Of a stretch of DNA of 64,000 nt, positions 18,212 to 27,403 are shown piece by piece. Positions within the stretch are counted from its first letter, which is position 1. Each line of letters begins with the position of its first letter. A model generated the notes under the pieces. The model made no database searches. It was not told the origin of the DNA and saw nothing but the letters and a program-made list of their open reading frames with translations. This DNA is from Amycolatopsis acidiphila. Lineage in GTDB: Bacteria; Actinomycetota; Actinomycetes; Mycobacteriales; Pseudonocardiaceae. The position numbers and the translations under genes were made by a program. The stretch is taken from the NCBI RefSeq assembly GCF_021391495.1, contig NZ_CP090063.1:1922001-1986000 (forward strand), in the 5' to 3' direction.

Positions 18212-19730
18212 TGACTTCCTCCTTCTCTTCGGACGCGCGACCCGGCAGGGTCAGCGCGAGGTAGACCACGAAGCCGCCGACCAGTCCGGCGATCCAGCTG
18301 TAGTCGTAGAGGGGCTTGAGGAACGGGATGAGCCCGTCCGCGGGGAACGGCCCGCCCGACCCGGGTGCGGTGTAGGCGCCGCCGACCGCGAGCACCCCGC
18401 CGACGACGGTCGCGACCACCGCCTGCCAGCTCCAGCCCGCGCGGAACCAGTACCGGCCGCCTTGCGTGTACAGCCCGGCCAGGTCCAGCCTGCGGCGCCG
18501 CTGCACCCAGTACCCGGCGACGAGCACACCGGCGACCGCGCCCAGGACCCCGCCGTAGAAGCCGAGCCAGGCGAAGATGTAGATGCTCGGGTCGGAGTAG
18601 AGCTTCCACGGCTGGATGAGCACGCCGATCACGCCGGTGATCAGCCCGCCGACCGCGAAGGTGATGCGCTTGGGGAAGGCGTTGGAGAAGTCGTAGGACG
18701 GGCTCACCACGTTCGCCGCGAGGTTCGCCGAGATCGTCGCGAGCACCAGGGCGATCAGCGCGACGACCACCAGCACGGGGCTGGAGAACCGGTCGGCCAG
18801 CTGCGCCGGGTCCCAGATCGTCTCGCCGTAGAGCAGGCTGCCGCCCGAGGTGGTCAGGATCGCGACCACGGAGATGAACGTCATCGTCGTGGGCAGCCCG
18901 AGCAGCTGCCCGCGCACCTGCTTGGCCTGGCTGCCGCCGAAGCGGGTGAAGTCCGGCATGTTGAGCGACAGCGTCGACCAGAACGCGATCATCGCCATCA
19001 GCGACGGCGCGAACACCTTCCAGAACCCGCCGCCCCAGCCCAGCTTCGCGGGCTCGGCCAGGATCGGGCCCAGCCCGCCCGCCTTCACCAGCACGTAGCC
19101 CAGCAGGATCAGGAAGCCGACCGACACCAGCGGGGCGGTCCAGTTCTCGAACCGGCGGACCGCATCCATCCCGCGCCAGATGATCAGCATCTGCACGATC
19201 CAGAACACCGCGAACGACACCCACAGCGTCCAGTGCTGCCCGCCGATCTCGGCCGCGTTCCGCCAGCCGTCGCCTGCCAGCTTGCCGACCAGGATGTAGA
19301 TCGCCTCGCCGCCGACCCAGGTCTGGATGCCGAACCAGCCGCACGCGATGAACGCACGCAGCAGCGCGGCGAAATTCGCCCCGCGAATTCCGTAGAAGGC
19401 ACGCGCGAACACCGGGAACGGGATGCCGTACTTGGTGCCGGCGTGGCTGTTGGCGAGCATCGGGATCAGCACGATCAGATTGCCGAAGGTGATCGTGATG
19501 AGCGCCTGCAGCCAGTTCATGCCGAGCGCGATCAGGGAGGAGGCCAGCGCGTAGGACGGGATGTTGTGCGCCATCCCCATCCACAGCGCGAAATAGTTGT
19601 AGGTGGTCCAGGTTCGCTTTCCCACCGGGACGGGAGCCAGCTCGTCGTTGTAGAACCGGCTGCCCCGGATCGGCGCGGTGTCGCTGAGATCCACCCGGCC
19701 GTCGGGGTGGGTGATCTGCGCGGGTGCCAT
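18162..19730 (-). CDS. NCS1-family nucleobase/hydantoin/allantoin permease
   Basis: The 522-residue membrane protein has about twelve hydrophobic segments and NCS1 hallmarks: the N-terminal WTTYNYFALWMGMAHNIPSY, the substrate-site segment GWFGIQTWVGGEA and SLNMPDFTRFG. It resembles PucI/Mhp1-type carriers for allantoin, hydantoin or uracil. It heads the leftward catabolic operon and would supply the ring substrate to HydA. ATG 19730 (MAPAQITHP) is preferred to an upstream ATG because conserved sequence begins shortly after it. Confidence 0.92.
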   Translation of the reverse strand: MAPAQITHPDGRVDLSDTAPIRGSRFYNDELAPVPVGKRTWTTYNYFALWMGMAHNIPSYALASSLIALGMNWLQALITITFGNLIVLIPMLANSHAGTKYGIPFPVFARAFYGIRGANFAALLRAFIACGWFGIQTWVGGEAIYILVGKLAGDGWRNAAEIGGQHWTLWVSFAVFWIVQMLIIWRGMDAVRRFENWTAPLVSVGFLILLGYVLVKAGGLGPILAEPAKLGWGGGFWKVFAPSLMAMIAFWSTLSLNMPDFTRFGGSQAKQVRGQLLGLPTTMTFISVVAILTTSGGSLLYGETIWDPAQLADRFSSPVLVVVALIALVLATISANLAANVVSPSYDFSNAFPKRITFAVGGLITGVIGVLIQPWKLYSDPSIYIFAWLGFYGGVLGAVAGVLVAGYWVQRRRRLDLAGLYTQGGRYWFRAGWSWQAVVATVVGGVLAVGGAYTAPGSGGPFPADGLIPFLKPLYDYSWIAGLVGGFVVYLALTLPGRASEEKEEVSEQPGQGRLGAAAVDG

Positions 19731-19877
19731 TGCGGAATATTGCGCGCCCGGCACTGGCGGAGGGCACTTACAGAGTGTTCACCGTTGCCCGCGCCCGCGC
19801 GCATTCTGTCGATTGCGCCCGGCGCGGGCCGGTGCTGTGCGCTGTCCCGTAGCACTCAGTTCATGAATCCGAAACAC

Positions 19878-20240
19878 CTAGGAGAAATCGAAAACGCTCG
19901 CGGTCCCGGCGTTCGCCGAGCACTGGTTCGGGTAGCTGCGGGAGAAGCCGACCGGGCGCGCGTGCCAGTGCCCGGTGGCGGTCGCCGTGACCGGGGCGTA
20001 GATCATCGGACAGAGCAGCTGCTCCTGCGGCAGCCGGTCGAAGTCCCCGTCGACCGAGTCGAGGGTTTGGCACGCGCGGTCGTGCTGCGGGTGGCTCCCG
20101 CCCGCCGGCCCGCAGTCGAGGGTGACCGAGGCGATCCGGCCGGCGTCGTCGCGCAGCGTCAGGGTCAGCGAGGAGTCGTGGTGGGCGGGCGCGGCGACGG
20201 CGAGCAGGGTGGCGACGGCCGCGAAAGTGGAAAGAGGCAT
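19878..20240 (-). CDS. Secreted subtilisin-inhibitor-like (SSI family) protein
   Basis: The 120-residue product starts with a short signal peptide (MPLSTFAAVATLLAVAAPAHH) and then matches Streptomyces subtilisin inhibitors: LTLRDDAGRIASVTLDCGPAGG, a second cysteine in RACQTL, the reactive-site segment CPMIYAPVTATATG (P1 probably Met) and the C-terminal SYPNQCSANAGTASVFDF. Four cysteines allow the two conserved disulfides. It would inhibit subtilisin-like proteases outside the cell. It lies between the permease and the PucR gene, with no obvious pathway link. Confidence 0.85.
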   Translation of the reverse strand: MPLSTFAAVATLLAVAAPAHHDSSLTLTLRDDAGRIASVTLDCGPAGGSHPQHDRACQTLDSVDGDFDRLPQEQLLCPMIYAPVTATATGHWHARPVGFSRSYPNQCSANAGTASVFDFS

Positions 20241-20292
20241 ATCGGGGGTATCGGCGGTTTCTCCTTGACCCACGCCTACACGACCGAGTGAA

Positions 20293-21882
20293 CTATTCGC
20301 CGAGATCGTGGGCGAGCAGTGCGACATAGAGGGACAGCATCGACTCCGGGTCCTCCAGCGGGACGCCCAGCACCTGCTCGATCCGGGCGAGCTGCTGGTA
20401 GTACGCGGTACGCGAGGTGTGCGCGGCGGCCGCGGCGGCGGACTTGTTGCCGCCCTGCTCGCAGTAGTGCCGCAGCGCCTGCAGCAGCCGGGTGCCCGAC
20501 GCGGCGTCTCGCGACAGCAGCGGCCCCAGCTCCCGCGCGGCGAACGCACGCACCCGCTCGTCGTCCGCGAGCAGGTGTAGCAGACCGCGTAGTCGCACGT
20601 CCTCCAGCCGGTGCACCGCGCGGCCGGAACCGGCGTGCAGCGCGGCCGCCGCGACCTGTGCGGCCTCGATCAGGCTGCGCTGCGCGTGTGCCGGGCTGCT
20701 GACCGTCGTGCCCGCCGCGACCACCCGCGGCTGCCGGATCTCGCCCGCCAGCCGCTCCAGCACGGCGTCCACGTTCGCCTGGGGCGACAGGGAGAGCAGC
20801 GCCCGCACGCTCAGCTCGTCGACCACCGCGACGAGTGCGGACACCTTCGCCCGCCGGGCCGCCAGCGACACCGTCTCGGCCAGCTCGCGCAGCACCGCGG
20901 ACGCGGACACACTCGGCTGCTTCGCCGCGGTCAGCAGCGGCCGGATCGCGACGCCGACCAGTTGCCGCCCTGGCAGCGGCACGCCGAGCGCGGACGCGCG
21001 GGCCAGCAGTTCGGCCGACGGCAGCGGCGAGGCCAGCAGCTCGCCGAGGACCGCCCGGTGCGCCTGCCGTTCGAGGCTGTCGCTGTCGCGGGCGACGAGC
21101 CGGTGCACGGCCAGCGCCGACGCGGCCCGTTCGACGACCACGACGTGCCGGTGCGGCGGCTGCTCGTCCGACACGACGATCAGCCGCCCCCAGTCGTGCC
21201 CGCGTGCGCCGACGATCGTGATCAGCCAGCCGGCCTCCGCCGCGTACGCCGTGCGCTCGCCGACGTGCACCGATCGCGAGCGCGAGAGCCATCCCCCCAG
21301 CAGCTCACCGGGGTCGGCGCCGGCGGCGTCGTAGGCGAGGACCTCGTGCGACAGGGTCTCCAGCACCGCCGGCCGCTCGGTCATCCGGACCACCTCGCGC
21401 AGCACGTCGGCCGGGTCCGCGCCGGACACCGTCAGCTCGGTGAACACCTGGTGCACCTGCTCGGCCGCGCGCAGCTCCGCCACCTGGGCGTCCACGATGA
21501 GCCCGTTCACCGTCTCCGTCACCGTGACGTACCGCGTCTCGCGCGACAGCGTGATCAGCGGGAGGCCGTCGCGGTCGGCGGCGGCGACCAGGGCCGGGGG
21601 CAGCGCGTCGCTCCAGTGCCGCACCAGCTCCACGACCAGCCCCGCGACTCCGGCCTCGGCGAGGCCGTCGACGTACTTGGCCAGCGCGGCCGGGTCGTCC
21701 GGCAGCGCGATGCCCGTGGTGAGGACCAGTTCGCCGCCCTTGAGCAGGTGCCCGATGTCGGCGACCTCGGCGACGTGCACCCAGCGCACCCGGGTGTCCA
21801 GGCCGTCGGCGCCCGCCACGACCCGGGGGCGGCCGTGGCGCACCACCGGCAGCGCGAGCACGTCGGCGACGGTCGGGTACAT
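20293..21882 (-). CDS. PucR-family transcriptional regulator of the purine/pyrimidine catabolic cluster
   Basis: The 529-residue protein has the N-terminal PucR domain (TVADVLALPVVRHGRPRVVAGADGLDTRVRWVHVAEV, residues 3-40) and a C-terminal PucR_C helix-turn-helix (LLQALRHYCEQGGNKSAAAAAAHTSRTAYYQQLARI). Members regulate purine or pyrimidine use. It is divergent from the aminotransferase gene and precedes the permease operon, so it probably controls both arms. The ATG at 21882 (MYPTVADVL) is used; the open frame upstream crosses the inverted repeat. Confidence 0.9.
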   Translation of the reverse strand: MYPTVADVLALPVVRHGRPRVVAGADGLDTRVRWVHVAEVADIGHLLKGGELVLTTGIALPDDPAALAKYVDGLAEAGVAGLVVELVRHWSDALPPALVAAADRDGLPLITLSRETRYVTVTETVNGLIVDAQVAELRAAEQVHQVFTELTVSGADPADVLREVVRMTERPAVLETLSHEVLAYDAAGADPGELLGGWLSRSRSVHVGERTAYAAEAGWLITIVGARGHDWGRLIVVSDEQPPHRHVVVVERAASALAVHRLVARDSDSLERQAHRAVLGELLASPLPSAELLARASALGVPLPGRQLVGVAIRPLLTAAKQPSVSASAVLRELAETVSLAARRAKVSALVAVVDELSVRALLSLSPQANVDAVLERLAGEIRQPRVVAAGTTVSSPAHAQRSLIEAAQVAAAALHAGSGRAVHRLEDVRLRGLLHLLADDERVRAFAARELGPLLSRDAASGTRLLQALRHYCEQGGNKSAAAAAAHTSRTAYYQQLARIEQVLGVPLEDPESMLSLYVALLAHDLGE

Positions 21883-21893
21883 AGGACACAGAC

Positions 21894-21921
21894 TGTACGG
21901 GCGGATTGCGTTCTCCGTACA
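21894..21921. promoter_or_regulatory. Inverted repeat in the pucR-aminotransferase divergent region
   Basis: TGTACGG (21894-21900) is repeated inverted as CCGTACA (21915-21921) with 14 bases between. It lies 12 bp from the pucR start and 46 bp from the aminotransferase start, a natural site for PucR binding or autoregulation. Confidence 0.5.
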
Positions 21922-21967
21922 CATTGCTCGTGTCCGCCGCCGCCTGGGCTCATGGAGACTCGGTGAC

Positions 21968-23269
21968 ATGAGCGAATCGGAGTTGGCGGCCCGGCACCGC
22001 GCTGTCCTGCCGAACTGGCTGGCGCTGTACTACCAGGAGCCCATCGAGATCGTCCGCGCACAGGGCAGGCGGGTCACCGACGCCGAAGGCCGGACCTACC
22101 TCGACTTCTTCGCCGGCATCCTGACCAACGCCATCGGCTACGACGTCGCCGAGATCTCCGACGCGATCCGCGCGCAGCTGGACACCGGCGTGCTGCACAC
22201 CTCGACGCTGTACCTGATCCGCAAACAGGTCGAGCTCGCCGAGCAGATCGCCGAGCTGTCCGGGATCCCGGACGCGAAGGTGTTCTTCACCAACTCCGGC
22301 ACCGAGGCCAACGAGACCGCGCTGATGCTCGCGACCCAGTACCGGCGCAGCAACCAGGTACTGGCGATGCGCAACTCCTACCACGGCCGCGCGTTCGCGA
22401 CGATCGGCATCACCGGCAACCGCGGCTGGTCGGCCAGCTCGCTCTCGCCGGTGAAGGTCAGCTACGTGCACGGCGGCTACCGCTATCGCGACGCGTTCGG
22501 GAGCCTGTCCGACGCCGACTACATCAAGGCCTGCACCGAAGACCTGCGTGACGTGCTGCAGACGACGACGTCCGGCGACGTGGCCGCGCTGATCGCCGAG
22601 CCGATCCAGGGTGTCGGCGGGTTCAACGTGCCGCCGGACGGGTTGTTCGCCGCGTTCAAGGAAGTCCTCGACGAGTACGGGATCCTGCTGATCTCCGACG
22701 AGGTCCAGACCGGCTGGGGCCGCACGGGCGAGCACTTCTGGGGCATCCAGGCGCACGGGGTGACCCCGGACGCGATGACCTTCGCCAAGGGGCTCGGCAA
22801 CGGGCTGGCGATCGGCGGCGTCGTCGCGCGGGGCGACGTGATGGACTCGATCACCGCGAACTCGATCTCCACCTTCGGCGGCAACCCGGTCTCGACGGCG
22901 GGTGCCAAGGCGACTTTGGACTACCTGCTCGACAACGACCTGCAGGGCAACGCGGCGAAGCTCGGCAACCACCTGATCGCCGGGCTGCGCGACCTCGGCG
23001 AGCGCTACGACATCGTCGGCGACGTGCGCGGCAAGGGGCTGATGATCGGGGTGGAGCTCGTCGAGTCCGGTGGCAAGGACCCGAGCCCCCCGAACGCCGC
23101 CGCGGTGCTGGAGGAGACGCGCGAGCGCGGTCTGCTCGTCGGCAAGGGCGGGCTGCACAACAATGTCATCAGGCTCGCGCCACCGATGACGCTCACCGGC
23201 GAAGAAGCGGACGAGGCGCTGGAAATTCTGGGCGCGTCCATCGCCGCCGCGCAGGAGGGGACGAAGTGA
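21968..23269 (+). CDS. Class III aminotransferase, probably beta-alanine (or 3-aminoisobutyrate) transaminase
   Basis: The 433-residue PLP enzyme shows FFTNSGTEANETALM, NSYHGR, the PLP-ring aspartate in LLISDEVQTGWGR (D244) and the Schiff-base lysine in TFAKGLGNG (K274). It resembles AGXT2-like aminotransferases. Coupled by a GTGA overlap to a CoA-acylating semialdehyde dehydrogenase and next to a dihydropyrimidinase cluster, it most likely converts beta-alanine to malonate semialdehyde. Direct substrate evidence is lacking; 4-aminobutyrate is an alternative. Confidence 0.88.
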   Translation: MSESELAARHRAVLPNWLALYYQEPIEIVRAQGRRVTDAEGRTYLDFFAGILTNAIGYDVAEISDAIRAQLDTGVLHTSTLYLIRKQVELAEQIAELSGIPDAKVFFTNSGTEANETALMLATQYRRSNQVLAMRNSYHGRAFATIGITGNRGWSASSLSPVKVSYVHGGYRYRDAFGSLSDADYIKACTEDLRDVLQTTTSGDVAALIAEPIQGVGGFNVPPDGLFAAFKEVLDEYGILLISDEVQTGWGRTGEHFWGIQAHGVTPDAMTFAKGLGNGLAIGGVVARGDVMDSITANSISTFGGNPVSTAGAKATLDYLLDNDLQGNAAKLGNHLIAGLRDLGERYDIVGDVRGKGLMIGVELVESGGKDPSPPNAAAVLEETRERGLLVGKGGLHNNVIRLAPPMTLTGEEADEALEILGASIAAAQEGTK

Positions 23270-24750
23270 GGATCTCGCACTGGATCGACGGCAAGCACTG
23301 GGCCGGGGTCGCGGACCGGACCGGGGAGGTGTTCGACCCCGCCACCGGCGAAGTCCGCGCCCACGTGGACTTCGCCGGTGCCGGGCAGGTCGAGGAAGCC
23401 GTCGCGGCGGCCGCCCGGGCGTTCCCCGGCTGGCGGGACACGTCGCTCGCCGCGCGCAGCCGCGTGCTGTTCGCCTTCCGCGAGCTGCTGACCGCGCGCA
23501 AGGACGAGCTGGCGAAGATCATCACGTCCGAGCACGGCAAGGTCGAGTCGGACGCGGCGGGCGAGATCGCGCGCGCGATCGAGAACGTCGAGTACGCGTG
23601 CGGCGCGCCGCAGCTGCTCAAGGGCGGGTTCAGTGAGAACGCCTCCCGCGGGGTCGACGTGTACTCGATCGCCCAGCCGCTGGGCGTGGTCGGGGTGATC
23701 TCGCCGTTCAACTTCCCGGTCATGGTGCCGCTGTGGTTCGTGCCGAACGCGATCGCCTGCGGCAACACCGTCGTGCTCAAGCCGAGCGAGAAGGACCCGT
23801 CGGCGTCCGTGTTCATCGCGGAGCTGTTCGCGGAGGCGGGCCTGCCCGACGGCGTGCTGAACGTGGTGCACGGGGACAAGGTCGCGGTCGACGGCCTGCT
23901 GGCCCATCCGGCCGTGCAGGCGGTCTCGTTCGTCGGCTCCACGCCGATCGCGCGGTACGTCTACGAGACCGGGACCTCGCACGGCAAGCGCGTGCAGGCG
24001 CTGGGCGGCGCGAAGAACCACATGGTCGTGCTGCCCGACGCCGACCTCGACCTGGCCGCCGACGCGGCGGTGTCCGCGGGCTTCGGCTCGGCGGGGGAGC
24101 GGTGCATGGCGGTGTCGGTCGTGGTCGCGGTCGAGCCGGTGGCCGACGAGCTGGTGGCGAAGATCACCGAGCGGATGGCGGGTCTGAAGGTCGGCGACGG
24201 GCGCGACCCGTCGTCGGAGATGGGGCCGCTGGTCACCGCCGCCCACCGCGCGAAGGTGCAGTCCTATGTGGACGCCGGGGTCGCCGAAGGCGCGGAGCTG
24301 GTGGTGGACGGCCGCGACATCGCCGTCGAGGGCGGCGGCTTCTGGCTGGGCCCGACGCTGTTCGACCGCGTGCAGCCGGAGATGTCGGTGTACCGCGAGG
24401 AGATCTTCGGGCCGGTGCTGTCGGTGGTGCGCGCCGGGACCTACGACGGCGCGCTGGAGCTGGTGAACGCCAACGCGTACGGCAACGGCACGGCGATCTT
24501 CACCAACGACGGCCGGGCGGCGCGGCGGTTCCAGAACGAGGTCGAGGTCGGCATGGTCGGGCTCAACGTGCCCATCCCGGTGCCCGTCGGCTACTACTCC
24601 TTCGGCGGCTGGAAGGACTCCCTGTTCGGCGACAGCCACGCGTACGGGCCGGAGGGGTTCCACTTCTTCACCCGCACGAAGGTGGTCACGAGCCGCTGGC
24701 CGGACCCGAGCCAGGGTGGGGTGAACCTCGGCTTCCCCCGGAACACGTGA
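23266..24750 (+). CDS. mmsA: CoA-acylating (methyl)malonate-semialdehyde dehydrogenase
   Basis: The 494-residue aldehyde dehydrogenase carries the MMSDH signature: SPFNFPVMVPLWFVPNAIACGN, FVGSTPIARYVYETG, GGAKNHMVVLPDAD and the catalytic cysteine C280 in FGSAGERCMA. MmsA lacks the usual ALDH glutamate and makes acetyl-CoA or propionyl-CoA from malonate or methylmalonate semialdehyde with NAD+ and CoA. It completes the route from beta-alanine, the product of the divergent operon. GTG 23266 overlaps the aminotransferase stop. Confidence 0.93.
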   Translation: MRISHWIDGKHWAGVADRTGEVFDPATGEVRAHVDFAGAGQVEEAVAAAARAFPGWRDTSLAARSRVLFAFRELLTARKDELAKIITSEHGKVESDAAGEIARAIENVEYACGAPQLLKGGFSENASRGVDVYSIAQPLGVVGVISPFNFPVMVPLWFVPNAIACGNTVVLKPSEKDPSASVFIAELFAEAGLPDGVLNVVHGDKVAVDGLLAHPAVQAVSFVGSTPIARYVYETGTSHGKRVQALGGAKNHMVVLPDADLDLAADAAVSAGFGSAGERCMAVSVVVAVEPVADELVAKITERMAGLKVGDGRDPSSEMGPLVTAAHRAKVQSYVDAGVAEGAELVVDGRDIAVEGGGFWLGPTLFDRVQPEMSVYREEIFGPVLSVVRAGTYDGALELVNANAYGNGTAIFTNDGRAARRFQNEVEVGMVGLNVPIPVPVGYYSFGGWKDSLFGDSHAYGPEGFHFFTRTKVVTSRWPDPSQGGVNLGFPRNT

Positions 24751-24799
24751 GCTGGTCCGCCGGTTCTACGCCCAGGCGTGGAACCGGTGGGACGACTCC

Positions 24800-25132
24800 G
24801 TGCTGCCTCAGCTGCTGGACCCGGGCTTCACCTTCCGCGGCTCCCTCGGTGACGAGGTTCGCGGCCACGACGGCTGGCGCGCCTACCGCGACCGGATCCG
24901 CGCGGCGGTGCCGGACTTCCTGAACGAGATCACCGACCTGGTCGTCGAGGGCGACAGGGCCGCCGCGCGGCTGCGCTACTCCGGCCACCACCACGGCGAG
25001 CTGCTCGGCGTCCGCGGCGACGGGCGCCGCGTCGAGTACGCCGGGGCCGCGTTCTTCACCGCGCGCGCCGGATTGCTGACCGCCGCGTGGGTTCTCGGCG
25101 ACCTCGACGCGCTCCGGCGGCAGCTTCCGTAA
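24800..25132 (+). CDS. SnoaL/NTF2-like small protein, start uncertain
   Basis: GTG 24800 is the first conventional start and gives 110 residues, but the frame upstream (LVRRFYAQAWNRWDD from 24752) looks like the normal N-terminus of SnoaL-like proteins, and no ATG, GTG or TTG occurs between the in-frame stop at 24722 and 24800. A CTG start at 24752, coupled to mmsA termination, would restore a normal 126-residue length. The body (FTFRGSLGDEVRGHDGWRAYRDRI) fits the NTF2-like fold. The substrate is unknown. Confidence 0.65.
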   Translation: MLPQLLDPGFTFRGSLGDEVRGHDGWRAYRDRIRAAVPDFLNEITDLVVEGDRAAARLRYSGHHHGELLGVRGDGRRVEYAGAAFFTARAGLLTAAWVLGDLDALRRQLP

Positions 25133-25171
25133 ACTCGGTGTCAGGTGCACCGCGAGATGCGGAGGTGAAGG

Positions 25172-26197
25172 GTGGCCAGCTCGGACGAGCGACGCTTCGA
25201 AGTGCTACGCGCCATCGTCGCCGACTACGTCTCCAACCAGGAGCCGGTCGGGTCCAAGGCGATAGTCGACCGGCACAACCTCGGGGTGTCGAGCGCGACG
25301 GTCCGCAACGACATGGCAGCCCTCGAGGAGGAGGGCTACATCACACAGCCGCACACCAGCGCGGGCCGGATCCCGACCGACAAGGGCTACCGGCTCTTCG
25401 TCGACCGGCTCTCCGACATCAAGCCGCTGAGCAGCGCGGAACGCCGGGCGATCATCAGCTTCCTCGACGGCGCCCTCGACCTCGACGACGTGCTGCGCCG
25501 CTCGGTCCGGCTGCTCGCGCAGCTGACCCGGCAGGTCGCGGTGGTGCAGTACCCGATGATGTCGAACGCGACCCTGCGGCACCTCGAGGTGGTGCCGCTC
25601 ACCCCGGCCCGGCTGATGCTCGTGGTGATCACCGACTCCGGTCGCGTCGACCAGCGCACCATCGACCTCGGCGACGTGCTGACCGACGAGCACGTCGGCC
25701 GCATCCGCGACGTGCTGAACACGAAGCTGTCCGGCCGCCGGCTCACCGACGCGGCCGCCCGCGTCGCCGAGCTGCCCGACCAGGCGCCGGGTGACCTGCG
25801 GGACGCGCTCGTGCGGGTCTGTACCGTGCTGGTCGAACATCTCGTCGAGCACCCGGAGGAGCGGCTCGTCCTCGGCGGTACCGCGAACCTGACCCGCAAC
25901 GTCGCGGACTTCCCGGGTTCGCTGCGCCAGGTGCTGGAGGCGCTCGAGGAGCAGGTCGTGGTGCTGAAGCTGCTGGCCGCGGCCCGCAACCCCGGTGCCA
26001 TCACCGTCCGGATCGGCGAGGAAAATGAGGACGCGCAGATGCGCAGCACCTCCGTGGTGTCCATCGGCTACGGGAAGGACGACATGCTCCTGGGCGGCAT
26101 GGGCATCGTCGGGCCGACCCGGATGGACTACCCGGGCACGATCGCCGCGGTGCGCGCGGTCGCCAACTACGTGGGGCAGATCCTGGCCGGCAGCTAG
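25172..26197 (+). CDS. hrcA: Heat-inducible transcription repressor HrcA
   Basis: The 341-residue repressor has the N-terminal winged helix ([37 protein letters not shown]), [20 protein letters not shown] and the HrcA C-terminal domain ending [20 protein letters not shown]. It represses chaperone operons through CIRCE elements. It is followed after 36 bp by dnaJ, the usual actinobacterial order. No CIRCE palindrome (TTAGCACTC-N9-GAGTGCTAA) is visible directly upstream, so its own expression is probably not autoregulated that way. GTG 25172 is the start. Confidence 0.95.
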   Translation: MASSDERRFEVLRAIVADYVSNQEPVGSKAIVDRHNLGVSSATVRNDMAALEEEGYITQPHTSAGRIPTDKGYRLFVDRLSDIKPLSSAERRAIISFLDGALDLDDVLRRSVRLLAQLTRQVAVVQYPMMSNATLRHLEVVPLTPARLMLVVITDSGRVDQRTIDLGDVLTDEHVGRIRDVLNTKLSGRRLTDAAARVAELPDQAPGDLRDALVRVCTVLVEHLVEHPEERLVLGGTANLTRNVADFPGSLRQVLEALEEQVVVLKLLAAARNPGAITVRIGEENEDAQMRSTSVVSIGYGKDDMLLGGMGIVGPTRMDYPGTIAAVRAVANYVGQILAGS

Positions 26198-26233
26198 CCG
26201 GCGAGCAGGGCTTTCCAGGAGGACTTGAGAGCG

Positions 26234-27403
26234 GTGGCGAGGGACTACTACGGCATTCTCGGCGTGGCCAAGAACGCGAGCGATCAGGAGATCAAGCGCG
26301 CGTATCGGAAGCTGGCACGGGAGCTGCACCCGGACGTGAACCCGTCCGAGGACGCGCAGCACAAGTTCGGCGAGGTCACCACCGCCTACGAGGTCCTCTC
26401 CGACCCGCAGAAGCGCAAGATCGTCGACCTCGGCGGCGACCCGCTGGACAACGGGGCGGGCGCGCGTGGCGGCGGAGGGGACCCGTTCGGCGGGTTCGGT
26501 GGCCTCGGCGACATCATGGACGCGTTCTTCGGCGCCGCCACCGGTGGCGGCGGCCGGGGCCGCGGCCCGCGCAGCCGGGTGCAGCCCGGCTCGGACGCGC
26601 TCATCCGGATCAGCCTGACGCTGGAGGAGTGCGCGACCGGCGTCAACAAGGAGATCACGGTCGACACCGCGATCCTGTGCGACCAGTGCCGCGGCAACGG
26701 CACCGCCCCCGGCGGCACCGTCAAGACCTGCGACACCTGCAACGGCCAGGGCGAGATCCAGTCGGTGCAGCGCTCGTTCCTCGGCCAGGTGGTCACGGCC
26801 CGGCCGTGCCCGGTGTGCCGCGGCTACGGCGAGGTCATCACCGACCCGTGCCGCCAGTGCGGCGGCGACGGCCGGGTGCGTGCCCGCCGCAACGTGACCG
26901 CGAAGGTGCCGGCGGGCGTCGGCGACGGGATGCGGATCCGGCTGTCCGGTCAGGGCGAGGTCGGCCCCGGCGGCGGCCCGGCCGGCGACCTGTACGTCGA
27001 GGTCGACGAGGAGCCGCACGACGTGTTCCTGCGTGAGGGCCACGACCTGCACTGCAACCTGCGCATCCCGATGACCACGGCGGCACTGGGCGCGAGCGTG
27101 CAGCTCGAAACGCTCGTCGACGGCGAGTACGAGCTGGACCTCGAGCCCGGCACGCAGCCGGGCGCCGAGCTGCTGCTGACGGGCAAGGGCATGCCGCGGC
27201 TGCGCTCGTCCGGACGCGTGGACGGCCGTGGTGATCTGCACGTGCACATCGACGTCACGGTGCCGACGCGGCTCGACGAAGCACAGCGTGAGCTGCTGCG
27301 GGAGCTGGCGCAGCAGCGCGGCGAAGAGGTGCCGACGCTGGCGAGCAACGGCCGGTCCGGCGGGCTGTTCTCGAAGCTGCGCGGCACCAAGAGCCACCGG
27401 TAA
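26234..27403 (+). CDS. dnaJ: Chaperone protein DnaJ (hrcA-linked paralogue)
   Basis: The 389-residue co-chaperone has a J domain with HPD ([13 protein letters not shown]), a Gly/Phe-rich region ([15 protein letters not shown]), four zinc-binding repeats ([32 protein letters not shown]) and the C-terminal client-binding domain. GTG 26234 is preferred to TTG 26225 because AGGAGG at 26217-26222 is too close to the TTG. It shares its stop with the rsmE start (TAATG). This is the DnaJ2-type copy that travels with hrcA. Confidence 0.95.
   Translation: MARDYYGILGVAKNASDQEIKRAYRKLARELHPDVNPSEDAQHKFGEVTTAYEVLSDPQKRKIVDLGGDPLDNGAGARGGGGDPFGGFGGLGDIMDAFFGAATGGGGRGRGPRSRVQPGSDALIRISLTLEECATGVNKEITVDTAILCDQCRGNGTAPGGTVKTCDTCNGQGEIQSVQRSFLGQVVTARPCPVCRGYGEVITDPCRQCGGDGRVRARRNVTAKVPAGVGDGMRIRLSGQGEVGPGGGPAGDLYVEVDEEPHDVFLREGHDLHCNLRIPMTTAALGASVQLETLVDGEYELDLEPGTQPGAELLLTGKGMPRLRSSGRVDGRGDLHVHIDVTVPTRLDEAQRELLRELAQQRGEEVPTLASNGRSGGLFSKLRGTKSHR

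Noticed and set aside
25133..25171. CIRCE operator in front of hrcA
   Set aside because: No TTAGCACTC-N9-GAGTGCTAA or close variant is visible.
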